From: Alphaproteobacteria bacterium | Lineage (GTDB): Bacteria; Pseudomonadota; Alphaproteobacteria; Puniceispirillales; UBA1172 | Assembly (NCBI GenBank): GCA_016778985.1 | Contig: JADHOM010000005.1 | Span: forward strand, 1-64,000 | DNA: 64,000 bases | Reading direction: 5' to 3' | Shown here: piece after piece, positions 16,266 through 25,617 of the stretch | Layout of the letters: every line of letters begins with the position of its first letter | Numbering within the stretch: position 1 is the stretch's first letter | Made by a program: the position numbers and the translations under genes | Notes under the pieces: generated by a model | Told to the model about the DNA's origin: nothing | Seen by the model: the letters and a program-made list of their open reading frames with translations, nothing else | Database searches by the model: none

Positions 16266-17945
16266 ATGGCAAAATCTATTAATAGAAAAGAAATTTTACA
16301 TCAAAAAACTGTGGTAAAGTTTCAAAATTACTATGATAGAGGTGATTTACCTAATGCAGAGAAAACTGCTAAAAAACTTTTATTAGAGAAGCCTGAAAAT
16401 TCAGACTATCATGAAAATTTAGCAATTATATCTTTAAAACTCGGCAAAGTGCATGATGCCATTTCTCATGCTACAAATGCTCTAAAATTAAAAAAAGATA
16501 GGTTCCAAAGCTGGCTAATTTTAGCATCAGGTTTTAATCACTTGAATATGTACTCTGATGCAATTATTTACTCGCAGGAAGCACTTAAAATTGATCCAAA
16601 TTCTATAGATGCTAATTGTGAATTAGGTATTGGTCTTGTTGGAAAGCAATATTTTTATGAGTCGATTGAAATTTTAAAAGATTTCAAAAATTCTGCAAAT
16701 GCCTTGTTTACATGCTCACGCGCTTATGATGGCCTCGCAAAATATGAAGATGCATTAAATTGCATAAAAGGAGCCATTAAACTAAAACCAGGTTCTGGAT
16801 TATACTATAATATGATGGGTAATATATTATATAATCTGGGAAAAAAAGATGAATCTAAAAATGCATTTTTGAAAGCAATTGATAAAACCCCTGACGATGC
16901 TTCAGTATATTGGAATTTAGTCCGAACATCAGATGTAAAAAGCTTAAATAATGACGTGATTGATAAAATAAAAGAGAAATACATTGATAATGAAACCGAT
17001 TATGACCGTAAACTTTTACTAGGAAACTGTCTTGCAAGGATTTTTGATCAATCCAAAATTTATGATTTGGCATTCGATTGTTGGTCGGCAGTAAATAAAA
17101 TCCAAAAAAATCATTATAATTATGATATTAAAAGAGATCAGACCCTTTTTACAAAATTTTATTCATCTTTTACATCCTTTTCACAAAATATTGATCTACC
17201 CAAAAATGATTATTTGAATGAAAATAATATAACCCCAATTTTTATTATTGGTATGCCAAGGTCTGGAACATCTTTGATAGAACAAGTGCTCTCAAGTCAC
17301 TCTCAAGTTGAAGGGTATGGTGAGTTAGAATATATCAATGATTCTGTAAAAAAAGATATAATTATGGCTGATAATAATGATTTATCTAATGAAGAACGAT
17401 TAATAAACGCTCGAGTAAATTATCTTGAAAACATTAAACATCGTGCATCCAATAAATTATTTTTTACTGATAAGATGCCATCTAATTTTAGATTTGTAGG
17501 ATGGATAGCAAATGCTTTTCCAGAGGCAAAAATAATACATATTAACAGATCGCCAATGGCTGTATGTTTTTCTAATTTTACAAATTATTTTCCGGCAAAT
17601 GGAATGTCCTGGACATGTGATTTGAATGACTTAGCAGATTATTATAAGCTTTATAAGGACTTAATGGATTTTTATTCTACTGTTTTTAAAGACCGCATTC
17701 TGCATGTAAATTATGAGGAGTATACGTCAAATCAAAGAGAGATGACTGAAACAATACTTGATTACTGCGGGCTTGAATTTCAGGAAAGCTGTCTTGAGTT
17801 TCATAAAAATAATCGCGCCATGCCTACAGCAAGCCACCATCAGGTCACTCAGCCGTTATACAAGGGCAGTTCTGAAAAATGGAAGTTATATGCTGAATGG
17901 TTAAAACCTTTAGAATATAAACTGAAGTTACATAAACTTATATGA
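16266..17945 (+). CDS. TPR-domain sulfotransferase next to flagellin
   Basis: The N-terminal 215 residues form tetratricopeptide repeats (for example YSDAIIYSQEALKIDPNSIDA). A sulfotransferase domain occupies about 325-555. The 5'-phosphosulfate loop IGMPRSGTSL is at about 328-337, and the 3'-phosphate motif IIHINRSPMAVCFSNF near 423-440. TPR-sulfotransferases of this build transfer sulfate from PAPS to proteins or glycans; no signal peptide or membrane helix is visible, so action in the cytoplasm is inferred. The gene is clearly richer in A and T than its neighbours, with many Lys, Asn and Ile codons, which suggests transfer. Location between flagellin and flgL suggests filament modification, unproven. 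Confidence 0.85.
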   Translation: MAKSINRKEILHQKTVVKFQNYYDRGDLPNAEKTAKKLLLEKPENSDYHENLAIISLKLGKVHDAISHATNALKLKKDRFQSWLILASGFNHLNMYSDAIIYSQEALKIDPNSIDANCELGIGLVGKQYFYESIEILKDFKNSANALFTCSRAYDGLAKYEDALNCIKGAIKLKPGSGLYYNMMGNILYNLGKKDESKNAFLKAIDKTPDDASVYWNLVRTSDVKSLNNDVIDKIKEKYIDNETDYDRKLLLGNCLARIFDQSKIYDLAFDCWSAVNKIQKNHYNYDIKRDQTLFTKFYSSFTSFSQNIDLPKNDYLNENNITPIFIIGMPRSGTSLIEQVLSSHSQVEGYGELEYINDSVKKDIIMADNNDLSNEERLINARVNYLENIKHRASNKLFFTDKMPSNFRFVGWIANAFPEAKIIHINRSPMAVCFSNFTNYFPANGMSWTCDLNDLADYYKLYKDLMDFYSTVFKDRILHVNYEEYTSNQREMTETILDYCGLEFQESCLEFHKNNRAMPTASHHQVTQPLYKGSSEKWKLYAEWLKPLEYKLKLHKLI

Positions 17946-17949
17946 ATTT

Positions 17950-18852
17950 CTACTTGATATAATCAAATAAGCTTCTTTGACCGATAAGTGAAAAGCTTTG
18001 CTGGGATGCATCACGAGTAACCAGAAGGGTTTGAAGTTTTGTCACCATTTCTGCTAAATCAGCATCTTCAAGTTTTGATAAATTCTCTGTAACCATTAAC
18101 TTTCTTTTCTCAAGAGTGTCATATTGCAAGTTTGATATATAGATTTGCGATCCGATTTCGGTTTGTTCCACGGACAGATGATTTATTGTGGCTTTCATGT
18201 CATCGATTATAGTCGCATGGCTTGATATAGTCTGTATGTTATTTTTCAGATCATCAACAATGGAAAATAAATCCTTATAGCCGGCATCTGTTTTAATTCT
18301 CATAAAGGTATCTGCTCCATTAATCGAATTATTAGCCATTTGTGTTTCTGAAATTTGTAATTTGCTTACCCCTTGATTGCCAACAAACGAAACAGTCCCG
18401 TTGTTATCGCTCACAAAAGGATCAATATCAGATTTATATCCGGCAAAAATAGCATCCCCGTTAGTGTCCTTACTATTAGCCAGCGCAACAAGCATGACTT
18501 TCATGCTTTCTACTTCTTTAGCTATGGAATCACGGTCAGATGAATTATTTGTGTCATTTTTTGCAAGAATAGTTAATTCAAGCATTCTGGTCATGATATT
18601 CTGCATATCAGTGATGGCAATTTCGGAAAACTCTAGTCTTGTTTTTACATGATCAATATTTTTCTGATACTGGGTAAGGAGAGTTTTCTGCTCTTTAGCA
18701 ACAGAAATATTTACTGCTGCCACTGGGGCTTCAGATGCGCGTAGTATATTTTTTCCGGTTGATATTTTGGTCTGTGTATCCTGAATTTCTTTATTGATAT
18801 CAGTAAACTTTGCTAATGCCTGATCATTAAATATTTTTGTGCTTACCTGCAT
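17950..18852 (-). CDS. flgL: Hook-filament junction protein FlgL
   Basis: FlgL (HAP3) joins hook and filament and shares the flagellin D0/D1 fold. In these 300 residues the N-terminal helix reads TDINKEIQDTQTKISTGKNILRASEAPVAA in pieces, the usual QxxISTGKxxxxxSDxP pattern. The C-terminus reads LSKLEDADLAEMVTKLQTLLVTRDASQQSF, matching the flagellin-like ending. Family length is about 300-320. It is the last gene of the flgG-flgL series, 37 bases after flgK, and converges with the sulfotransferase gene at a 4-base gap. Confidence 0.93.
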   Translation of the reverse strand: MQVSTKIFNDQALAKFTDINKEIQDTQTKISTGKNILRASEAPVAAVNISVAKEQKTLLTQYQKNIDHVKTRLEFSEIAITDMQNIMTRMLELTILAKNDTNNSSDRDSIAKEVESMKVMLVALANSKDTNGDAIFAGYKSDIDPFVSDNNGTVSFVGNQGVSKLQISETQMANNSINGADTFMRIKTDAGYKDLFSIVDDLKNNIQTISSHATIIDDMKATINHLSVEQTEIGSQIYISNLQYDTLEKRKLMVTENLSKLEDADLAEMVTKLQTLLVTRDASQQSFSLIGQRSLFDYIK

Positions 18853-18889
18853 AGAAACGTACTCCTCAGATTATGTCAGCTAGGTTACA

Positions 18890-21800
18890 TCAGATCAAAT
18901 CTAGCAATTGCTGAAAGATTTCTCGCGCTGTTTGCAAAATGCGTGCCGAGGCCTGATAGGCTTGCTGATACTCTATTAGATTAGATGCTTCAGCATCCAG
19001 ATTTACACCAGAATAAATAGACTCAGCCTCAATACTGGCATCGCGTAAAGATTTTGTGGCCTGTACAATAATTTCAGTTGACTGAATATCTGAGCCAATT
19101 TCAAGCACTATGTTGGAAAAGATTTCTTGAAATCCACCTTCACCATTACTATTAACTTTGCCTAGGGCAATCATTTTATGTAGGTTACGATTGTCAAAGA
19201 CGCCGCCAGCGTTGTTGCTGATAACAAAGCTATCATTGTCATAAAGCTGACCGCTAAAATCAAACTCATATCCAGCGGCATTAGTCTTGCTGTCGCTATC
19301 AAGAGTTCTGGTTGCAATAGATGTTCCTGTCAATGTGTCAACAATTTCAACTGTGCCAGTGCTTGCATTGGTGACGTTTATAGTGAGATCGCGCGGCAAA
19401 CTATTAACATCAATACTTGTCGTATCATAAGTCGCACTGAGTGCGCGCGCTCTGACCCCATTACCATCATCACTTCCGGTTAAAAAAATAATCAGTTCCT
19501 CATCGGGTAGATCTGTAATCTGAACTCTTGACCCAACCTTGCTTGCAACAGATGAACTTATAGTAATCTCATCAGCAAGTGCATCATCATCTTTGGTGAG
19601 GATCAGGGTATTATCATTAACAGTAATATCATAATTAGGGGCCGTGTAGGCGCTACTAATCGTTGTAGGATCATATGAAGCGCTTTCATAATAAAAACTG
19701 GTTGTCGGGGAGGAAGAGCTACTTATCAATCCAAAACTTAGCGCCATAGTGGAGTTATTGCTTATCACGCTATCATCGACAATGGTGATCTCGCTGGCTG
19801 AGATACTGCCGTTACTAGCAGAAATATTGAGCGTATAAGTGCTATCATAGCTAACATTCAAGCGGCCGTTTTCGCCACCAGTAACATCAATATTGCCATT
19901 ATTCATTGTCAGCATATATTCCTGATTCTCAAAGCTTAGCACAAGGCTGCTGCCATCATCAGGTAACTCAGGATAGGAATAACTGATTGTTTGTGTGCTA
20001 TCGTCGAAACTTAATGACAGTTGATTATTGGGGCCTCCGGCAATTGAATAGGTGCTGTCTTCATAAGTCAGATAATAGTCAACGCCTGCGTAAGTGACAG
20101 TTAATTGCCCATCATTATCCAGTGTGGATTTCTGTGCATTAGTAAGAACGATTGTCTCATCATTAATCAGACTACTGACACCGGTGAGACTGGCAATAGG
20201 GGATGTATATCTTATTTGATCCAGCGCAGCCTGGGCAATAGCTTCAGGCGTGTCACCATCAACGTTGCTTTCGTCCAGAGTGATAGCAATACCGTCAATG
20301 GACAGATCATAGCTAAAGATGCCAGCAGAAGATCTTAGACCATCAGTCGAGGCATCTTTATTATCTATTTCACTAATTCTGTTAAAGCTCATTAGATGGC
20401 CTGTATCAGTGTCGGTCACTCTAATGAGATCAGAAGCGTAATCGCTTTGTGTGGTTACGGTCATACCCATATAGCCACTGTTACCGGATAAGTTTAGATA
20501 ATCGGCACGGTATTCTGCTTCCGCATAAAATCCATTGTCTTCGGTGATCAGACTTGTAATCCCTGAATAACTGCTTCCAGCAATATGACGTCCATTACGG
20601 GTGAAAACCTGTATATCTGAGGCGCTGTTAATTCTCGCTGTGGTGATGCCGGTGACATCTGGATAGTTATTAATCGATACTATACCAGAGGTAATTTCGC
20701 TAGTATTCAGGGAAATATTCAGGTTTCCATTATTCCCCGAAACATATCCACCTAGATCATTTATGGTAAATTTTGACGGATTACCATCACTATCCACATC
20801 AACTGAATTAGTCGCTTTTAAGGCTCCAATATTCATCAGGTCGGCAATTTTAGATGCATCTGTCCAATAGAACTTATCATCATCGCTTAACGTGCTATCA
20901 CTATTGATTGTTGAGAGGTAATTGCTCAAATCAAAAGTATAGGTTTTCGCCGCATTGACCCCATCATCAACTACAATGGATAAATCTGATATCTCAGTCA
21001 CCGCCGAATCGGCTACAGAAAACTGAACGCTGGATTGCTGGATCAAGCTGATCATATCAACCGCCGTAACATCAGATGGGATAATAGCAACAGCACCATC
21101 ACGGATGAATTGTGACGCACCTATGGCGGAATGCCCATCGCCTATAATGTCATTGATTATAGGAATACTGTCACTGTTTGTGGTGCTCGCAGTCTTAGTG
21201 ACGATTAAACTCGCGTTACCCTCATTTGTGATATCTGCGGAAATCTGAATAGGCAGGGCGCCGGCAATTTCTTCGGGACGAGTAATGGCGAGAGCAATAG
21301 AAGATGCAGCGCCTTCAGCTGGTGTGATCATAATTTGGTCGCCGTCTTCTGCTGTGCCATTAATTGTGACCTGCATACCAGATAGAGAAATATTCTCACG
21401 CCCGTTAGCAAGCGTCTGGCCAGACTTATTCTTTGCTGTCCATAGCTCATTATCCTCAGAATAGGTGAGGGTGATTTGCGATGAGCTTAGGATATCATAG
21501 TCAGTAATCTCAACTTCTGCGTCCGAAAAGCCCAAGTTTGAGCCACTTGGAATGACGTTGAAATTGATGTTTGTGAAGAACTCTTTGCCCTTATTGCCCT
21601 CAAGGTCGATCCCGTCTTTATGAACGGCATTGACTTCTTGAATGAGCTTAAAGGCAAGACCATCCAATTCAGATATGGTGTTTGACATTGTGTAATAGGC
21701 ATCGTTGATGCCGCCAAGTCTGCCGCTATTGACTTGGGTGGTCAGGCTTTGTGTTGACCCGCTTGACGTATAGAAATTGATTTTATCAAAACTCGCTTCT

Positions 21801-22546
21801 GCACTAAGACGGTTTGATTGATTAGCCTTAACCAAAACTGGGCCATTGCCAGTATCACCTAATGACACGGTTGCAATGCCATTATTTTCCAGAACAGTTG
21901 TGATGCCAACATAATCGCTTATTTTGTCGAGAACAGCATCACGGTTATCCATTAATGCGTTTTGGGCATTTGAGCTAGCGGAAATGAGGTCACTATTTAT
22001 TTTGGCCAAACTAAATGTCAGATTATTCAGCTCTGAAATGGCTTGTTCGGTTTGTGTCATCAACCCGTTCATTAACTCCTCGGTCATGCCAACCGTATTG
22101 TGGAAAATCTCGGTAACATATTCGGCGTTGTGTATGGTTATAATGCGCGGGCCATTATCTGTGGGATTGCTCGCAACCTCATGGAATGATGACAGAAAGC
22201 TGCCAATGGCATTGCTTATATTCGCATCACCAGGAAGTAGCGTATTTTCTAGATCAGAAACATAATTAAGAAAGTTTTGTGAGTTCTCATAATCTGAGCG
22301 GGCATTGCGCGCCTTGTTTAAAAGAAACTCATCAAAGGATCGTTTAATACTATCAACTCTGACACCAAGTCCTGCTTGTGATGAAATTTCGGTAATGCCA
22401 CCGGTGGCGCCACTAACTTCCTCCAGTGAAGCCTCGCGGCGCTTGTATCCGTCTGTGTTGATATTGGCAATATTCTGCCCCGTTACCGAGAGCGCCTCAC
22501 GGTAGGAATTAAGTCCAGATTTTCCAATCTCAAACAAGCCTGCCAT
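18890..22546 (-). CDS. flgK: Hook-associated protein FlgK, very long (1218 residues)
   Basis: FlgK (HAP1) forms the first hook-filament junction layer. The N-terminus is canonical: FEIGKSGLNSYREALSVTGQNIANINTDGYKRRE in pieces, then EVSGATGGI and the KARNARSDYE region. The C-terminus is also canonical: SGVNLDAEASNLIEYQQAYQASARILQTAREIFQ in pieces. Between them lies an insert-rich region, about residues 330-1130, of Ser/Thr/Asp/Asn-rich beta-type sequence with repeated TYSIAGG-, LSFEN- and YDSTYTLNIS-like strands. Typical FlgK is 450-650 residues, so the exposed part is roughly doubled. The frame is uninterrupted, and it starts 6 bases after flgJ. Confidence 0.93.
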   Translation of the reverse strand: MAGLFEIGKSGLNSYREALSVTGQNIANINTDGYKRREASLEEVSGATGGITEISSQAGLGVRVDSIKRSFDEFLLNKARNARSDYENSQNFLNYVSDLENTLLPGDANISNAIGSFLSSFHEVASNPTDNGPRIITIHNAEYVTEIFHNTVGMTEELMNGLMTQTEQAISELNNLTFSLAKINSDLISASSNAQNALMDNRDAVLDKISDYVGITTVLENNGIATVSLGDTGNGPVLVKANQSNRLSAEASFDKINFYTSSGSTQSLTTQVNSGRLGGINDAYYTMSNTISELDGLAFKLIQEVNAVHKDGIDLEGNKGKEFFTNINFNVIPSGSNLGFSDAEVEITDYDILSSSQITLTYSEDNELWTAKNKSGQTLANGRENISLSGMQVTINGTAEDGDQIMITPAEGAASSIALAITRPEEIAGALPIQISADITNEGNASLIVTKTASTTNSDSIPIINDIIGDGHSAIGASQFIRDGAVAIIPSDVTAVDMISLIQQSSVQFSVADSAVTEISDLSIVVDDGVNAAKTYTFDLSNYLSTINSDSTLSDDDKFYWTDASKIADLMNIGALKATNSVDVDSDGNPSKFTINDLGGYVSGNNGNLNISLNTSEITSGIVSINNYPDVTGITTARINSASDIQVFTRNGRHIAGSSYSGITSLITEDNGFYAEAEYRADYLNLSGNSGYMGMTVTTQSDYASDLIRVTDTDTGHLMSFNRISEIDNKDASTDGLRSSAGIFSYDLSIDGIAITLDESNVDGDTPEAIAQAALDQIRYTSPIASLTGVSSLINDETIVLTNAQKSTLDNDGQLTVTYAGVDYYLTYEDSTYSIAGGPNNQLSLSFDDSTQTISYSYPELPDDGSSLVLSFENQEYMLTMNNGNIDVTGGENGRLNVSYDSTYTLNISASNGSISASEITIVDDSVISNNSTMALSFGLISSSSSPTTSFYYESASYDPTTISSAYTAPNYDITVNDNTLILTKDDDALADEITISSSVASKVGSRVQITDLPDEELIIFLTGSDDGNGVRARALSATYDTTSIDVNSLPRDLTINVTNASTGTVEIVDTLTGTSIATRTLDSDSKTNAAGYEFDFSGQLYDNDSFVISNNAGGVFDNRNLHKMIALGKVNSNGEGGFQEIFSNIVLEIGSDIQSTEIIVQATKSLRDASIEAESIYSGVNLDAEASNLIEYQQAYQASARILQTAREIFQQLLDLI

Positions 22547-22552
22547 GGCTTA

Positions 22553-22867
22553 CTACTCCACAAGCTTTCCGAACTGCCGTATCAATCCTTCGGCAATACC
22601 AAGATCAACATCACCAGACAGGCTTGCCGCATATTGCTGATCCAGCATGTCGCGATAGGTTTTTGAGGCTGAGTTTGACAACGGATCATCAGCCAGTTTT
22701 GCCGCTCTTGCCTGTTTTAAGAAAAAATTCAGAAAGATCGATTCAAACTGTTCCGCTACATCACGCAACTCATCTGATTTGCTGTTTTTATTATTATCCA
22801 ATGCAGCGAGGGTTTTATCCTCACTCAGCTGATTAATGCTGGGCATATTACTCATGGGTTCAATCAT
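22553..22867 (-). CDS. flgJ: FlgJ-like rod-binding protein without muramidase domain
   Basis: The 104 residues correspond to the rod-binding domain of FlgJ: ELRDVAEQFESIFLNFFLKQAR, then the SKTYRDMLDQQYAASLSG segment and GIAEGLIRQF. The C-terminal peptidoglycan hydrolase domain found in enterobacterial FlgJ is missing, as in most alphaproteobacteria, where a separate lytic enzyme supplies it. None is seen in this window. It sits between flgI and flgK, the usual position. Confidence 0.9.
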   Translation of the reverse strand: MIEPMSNMPSINQLSEDKTLAALDNNKNSKSDELRDVAEQFESIFLNFFLKQARAAKLADDPLSNSASKTYRDMLDQQYAASLSGDVDLGIAEGLIRQFGKLVE

Positions 22868-22879
22868 GATTTATCTATC

Positions 22880-24028
22880 CTATATAACAATAAGTTGTGC
22901 CCGAAGCGCACCAGCTTCACGCAAGGCTTCTAAGATGGTCACTAGATCAGCTGGACCTGCTCCAACCGCATTAATAGCATCAACAATGTCTGACAGCTCG
23001 GTTCCTGGATCAAAGATAAAGGCTTTCGCTGGCTCTTCTTCGATGGTGATCTCAGTATCTTGAGTGGTCGTCGCGGCGCCCGGTGCTGTTGTAACAACGC
23101 CATCTGCGGTTGTTGTCGTCGCTGTTGTTGTGACATCGGTATCTTCTTCAACCCGAACGGTCAGCGAGCCATGCGTTACGACCGCAGGCGTTACCCGAAC
23201 ATTACCGCCTATGACAATGGTACCTGTGCGCGAGTTAATAATAACTTTCGCCGCAGGTTGGGCGGGTTCGACCTCAACATTTTCTAGCAAGCTTAAAAAC
23301 GCCACACGTTGAGATGGATCAGCAGGCGCCCGGACTTTGATAGAGGAGCTATCAAGAGGGATAGCAACACCATCACCAAAAATCTCATTCACGGCTTCGG
23401 CAACATTAGAGGCGGTGCTGAAATCGCCTTTATGCAAATTAAGAATAATATTTGCGGCATTAAGAAATGGCGTTTCAACCATCCGTTCAACCACCGCCCC
23501 ACCCGGTATGCGGCCAACCGTTGGAATATTAACAATCACAGATGAGCCATCATTGCCGGTTACGCCAAGGCCGCCAACAACCAGATTACCTTGGGCAATG
23601 GCATAGGTTTCGCCATCAGCGCCAAGCAAGGGCGTCATCAGCAAGGTGCCACCACGCAGTGATTTTGCTCCACCTAGAGTGGAGACAGTTATATCAATCG
23701 TCTGTCCAGGTTTAGTGAAGGCCGGCAATTCTGATGTAATCATGACAGCCGCCGCATTTTTTGCGCTCAGGTTAGCGGCATCAATATTGATCCGGAATTG
23801 TGAGATGAGAGCTTCTAATGATTGTTGGGTTAATGTAGATGAGCCATCACCTGATCCGGCTAGACCAACAACAACACCATATCCGATTAACTGATTGCTT
23901 CTGACGCCGGCGATAGAGGTCATGTCTTTGAGACGGTCAGCATAGGCAGATATTGGCATCATGACCAATCCCATGATGGGGATCATAAGGGCCAGGATCA
24001 ATTGGCGTAGGGGGCTTAACATGCTCAA
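22880..24028 (-). CDS. flgI: Flagellar P-ring protein FlgI
   Basis: FlgI forms the peptidoglycan-layer ring around the rod. A Sec signal peptide covers about residues 1-30 ([21 protein letters not shown]), followed by the conserved [20 protein letters not shown] and VVGLAGSGD. Later family segments include [27 protein letters not shown] and the ending [15 protein letters not shown]. Length is 382, within range. A Thr/Ala/Glu-rich loop near residues 300-335 is longer than usual. It follows flgH by 3 bases, so the two are coupled. Confidence 0.96.
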   Translation of the reverse strand: MSMLSPLRQLILALMIPIMGLVMMPISAYADRLKDMTSIAGVRSNQLIGYGVVVGLAGSGDGSSTLTQQSLEALISQFRINIDAANLSAKNAAAVMITSELPAFTKPGQTIDITVSTLGGAKSLRGGTLLMTPLLGADGETYAIAQGNLVVGGLGVTGNDGSSVIVNIPTVGRIPGGAVVERMVETPFLNAANIILNLHKGDFSTASNVAEAVNEIFGDGVAIPLDSSSIKVRAPADPSQRVAFLSLLENVEVEPAQPAAKVIINSRTGTIVIGGNVRVTPAVVTHGSLTVRVEEDTDVTTTATTTTADGVVTTAPGAATTTQDTEITIEEEPAKAFIFDPGTELSDIVDAINAVGAGPADLVTILEALREAGALRAQLIVI

Positions 24029-24031
24029 CTC

Positions 24032-24712
24032 CTAGAAAGGCGAAATGGCGCGAAGTCCTTGACTTAGCCAACCTTGGTTAACACTGTCATTGACTTGACC
24101 CGCGCCGATATAGATAATCTGGGCATCAGCAATACGGCTCGATAAAATTACATTATCTTCTGAAATATCCTCAGGTCGGACAATGCCGCGGACGCGGATA
24201 TATTCATCACCATTAGTCAGGGTTAGTTTTTTCTGACCACCAATTTCAAGGTTACCATTGGCAAAAACCCGCATCACTGTCACCGAAACTGTACCTGTCA
24301 GGCTGTTTGACTGAGATGCCGAGCCTGAGCCTGCAAAGTTCTGAGCTGTACCACTTGTAAGTGAACCGTTGTTAAAGCCACCAGTTAAAATGTTTGGTAT
24401 ACCTGTTGGAAGGGTAACATCAAACGCATCAGTTTTGCTACTTGCAGCGCTACTTGATTTTGTGGCGCTAAATGTTTCCAGCATCGTCACACTGATGATA
24501 TCACCAACTTGCCGATTACGGCGAGTGGAGGGGAAAAACCCTTGCCCATTATCTGAATAAATTCCGCCCGTAGGGGCTTCTTCAACAATATCAGCAGCTT
24601 CCTGAAAAATAGGCTCATAATCTTCTGACACGACATTTTCAACATATGTAGTGCAGCCAGAAAACAGCAAAATAGCCGGACATAAGAGTAATATAATGCG
24701 ATAATAAGCCAT
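24032..24712 (-). CDS. flgH: Flagellar L-ring lipoprotein FlgH
   Basis: FlgH is the outer-membrane ring lipoprotein. From the ATG at 24712 the protein (226 residues) starts with a lipoprotein signal, RIILLLCPAILLFSGC, with the lipidated Cys at 20. I prefer this start to one at 24766, which would overlap flgG and put 18 unusual residues before the signal. Family motifs include GGIYSDNGQGFFPSTRRNRQVGDIISV in pieces, NGNLEIGGQKKLTLTNGDEYIRVRGIVRPEDI in pieces, and a C-terminus with GQGWLSQGLRAISPF-like NQGWLSQGLRAISPF. Confidence 0.94.
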   Translation of the reverse strand: MAYYRIILLLCPAILLFSGCTTYVENVVSEDYEPIFQEAADIVEEAPTGGIYSDNGQGFFPSTRRNRQVGDIISVTMLETFSATKSSSAASSKTDAFDVTLPTGIPNILTGGFNNGSLTSGTAQNFAGSGSASQSNSLTGTVSVTVMRVFANGNLEIGGQKKLTLTNGDEYIRVRGIVRPEDISEDNVILSSRIADAQIIYIGAGQVNDSVNQGWLSQGLRAISPF

Positions 24713-24731
24713 GAGATTAAGCCAATAATGA

Positions 24732-25520
24732 TTAGAGGTTTTGTGAAATAAAGCGAAGCATCTCATCTACGGATGTGATGGATTTAGAGCTCACTTCATA
24801 AGCCCGCTGGGTTTCAATCATGCTTACCAATTCTTGCACAACATTAACATTTGATGCTTCCAGCGCGCCTTGGATTAATTTACCAAAACCCTGCTCTGTT
24901 GGATTGGCTACCGCAGCAGGGCCACTAGCCACGGTCTCAACATAGAAACTCTCACCAATAGGCTGAAGCCCTGTCCGGTTAGTAAAATCAGCGATTGTAA
25001 TCTGCCCTAATTCCTGTGCCCCGATCTCACCAGCGACCATGGCGCTGACGATACCATCACCAGAAATATTGATATTGGTAACATTATCGGGGATTTGAAT
25101 TTCCGGCTGCAGAACATAGCCGCTTGAGGTCGTCAAGACGCCATCAGCATTTTGTGAAAAGGTTCCATTGCGCGTATAGCCGAGCCGCCCATCAGGCAAC
25201 AGCACCTGAAAGAAACCTGATCCTTCAATGGCAACATCGAGAGAGTTATCAGTGGTGATAAGGCTGCCTTGTGACATCAATTTTTGTGTGTTGAGGGTAC
25301 GGACACCAGTGCCAACGGCAAAAGCTGAGGATAGTTCTGTATCAGCTGAAGTTTGGTCGCCAGCAGAACGGCGCACCTGATATAACAGCGTTTCAAAATT
25401 GACGCGGTCACGTTTAAAACCGGTTGTGTTCACATTGGCAAGGTTATTGGCAATGATCTGCATTCTGGTCTGCTGAGCATTGAGACCGGTTTTTGCAACA
25501 TGCATGGAACTGGTAGACAT
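24732..25520 (-). CDS. flgG: Distal rod protein FlgG
   Basis: FlgG builds the distal rod. The 262-residue length is the family standard (260-262). The N-terminus shows AKTGLNAQQTRMQIIANNLANVNTTGFKRDR in pieces and FETLLYQ, and the core shows SLDVAIEGSGFFQVLLPDGRLGYTRNG in pieces. The C-terminus EASNVNVVQELVSMIETQRAYEVSSKSI is the usual FlgG ending. A sigma-54-type site precedes it, so it probably begins a separate transcript flgG-flgH-flgI-flgJ-flgK-flgL. Confidence 0.96.
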   Translation of the reverse strand: MSTSSMHVAKTGLNAQQTRMQIIANNLANVNTTGFKRDRVNFETLLYQVRRSAGDQTSADTELSSAFAVGTGVRTLNTQKLMSQGSLITTDNSLDVAIEGSGFFQVLLPDGRLGYTRNGTFSQNADGVLTTSSGYVLQPEIQIPDNVTNINISGDGIVSAMVAGEIGAQELGQITIADFTNRTGLQPIGESFYVETVASGPAAVANPTEQGFGKLIQGALEASNVNVVQELVSMIETQRAYEVSSKSITSVDEMLRFISQNL

Positions 25521-25561
25521 GGCTGAAACTCCTCAAAGAAAACATTATTCTAATAAGGAGT

Positions 25562-25577
25562 TGCAAGACCCATGCCA
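25562..25577 (-). promoter_or_regulatory. Sigma-54 promoter of the flgGHIJKL operon
   Basis: On the minus strand the site reads TGGCATGGGTCTTGCA: TGGCAT at -24 and TTGCA at -12, with exact GG-N10-GC spacing. The predicted start near 25550 is 30 bases before the flgG ATG at 25520, and an SD (AGGAG) lies before that ATG. The 97-base gap between flgF and flgG holds nothing else. Confidence 0.75.
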
Positions 25578-25617
25578 AAGAGACCGGGTCCAAAAAGAGA
25601 AACTAGTTAAAAGAGGG

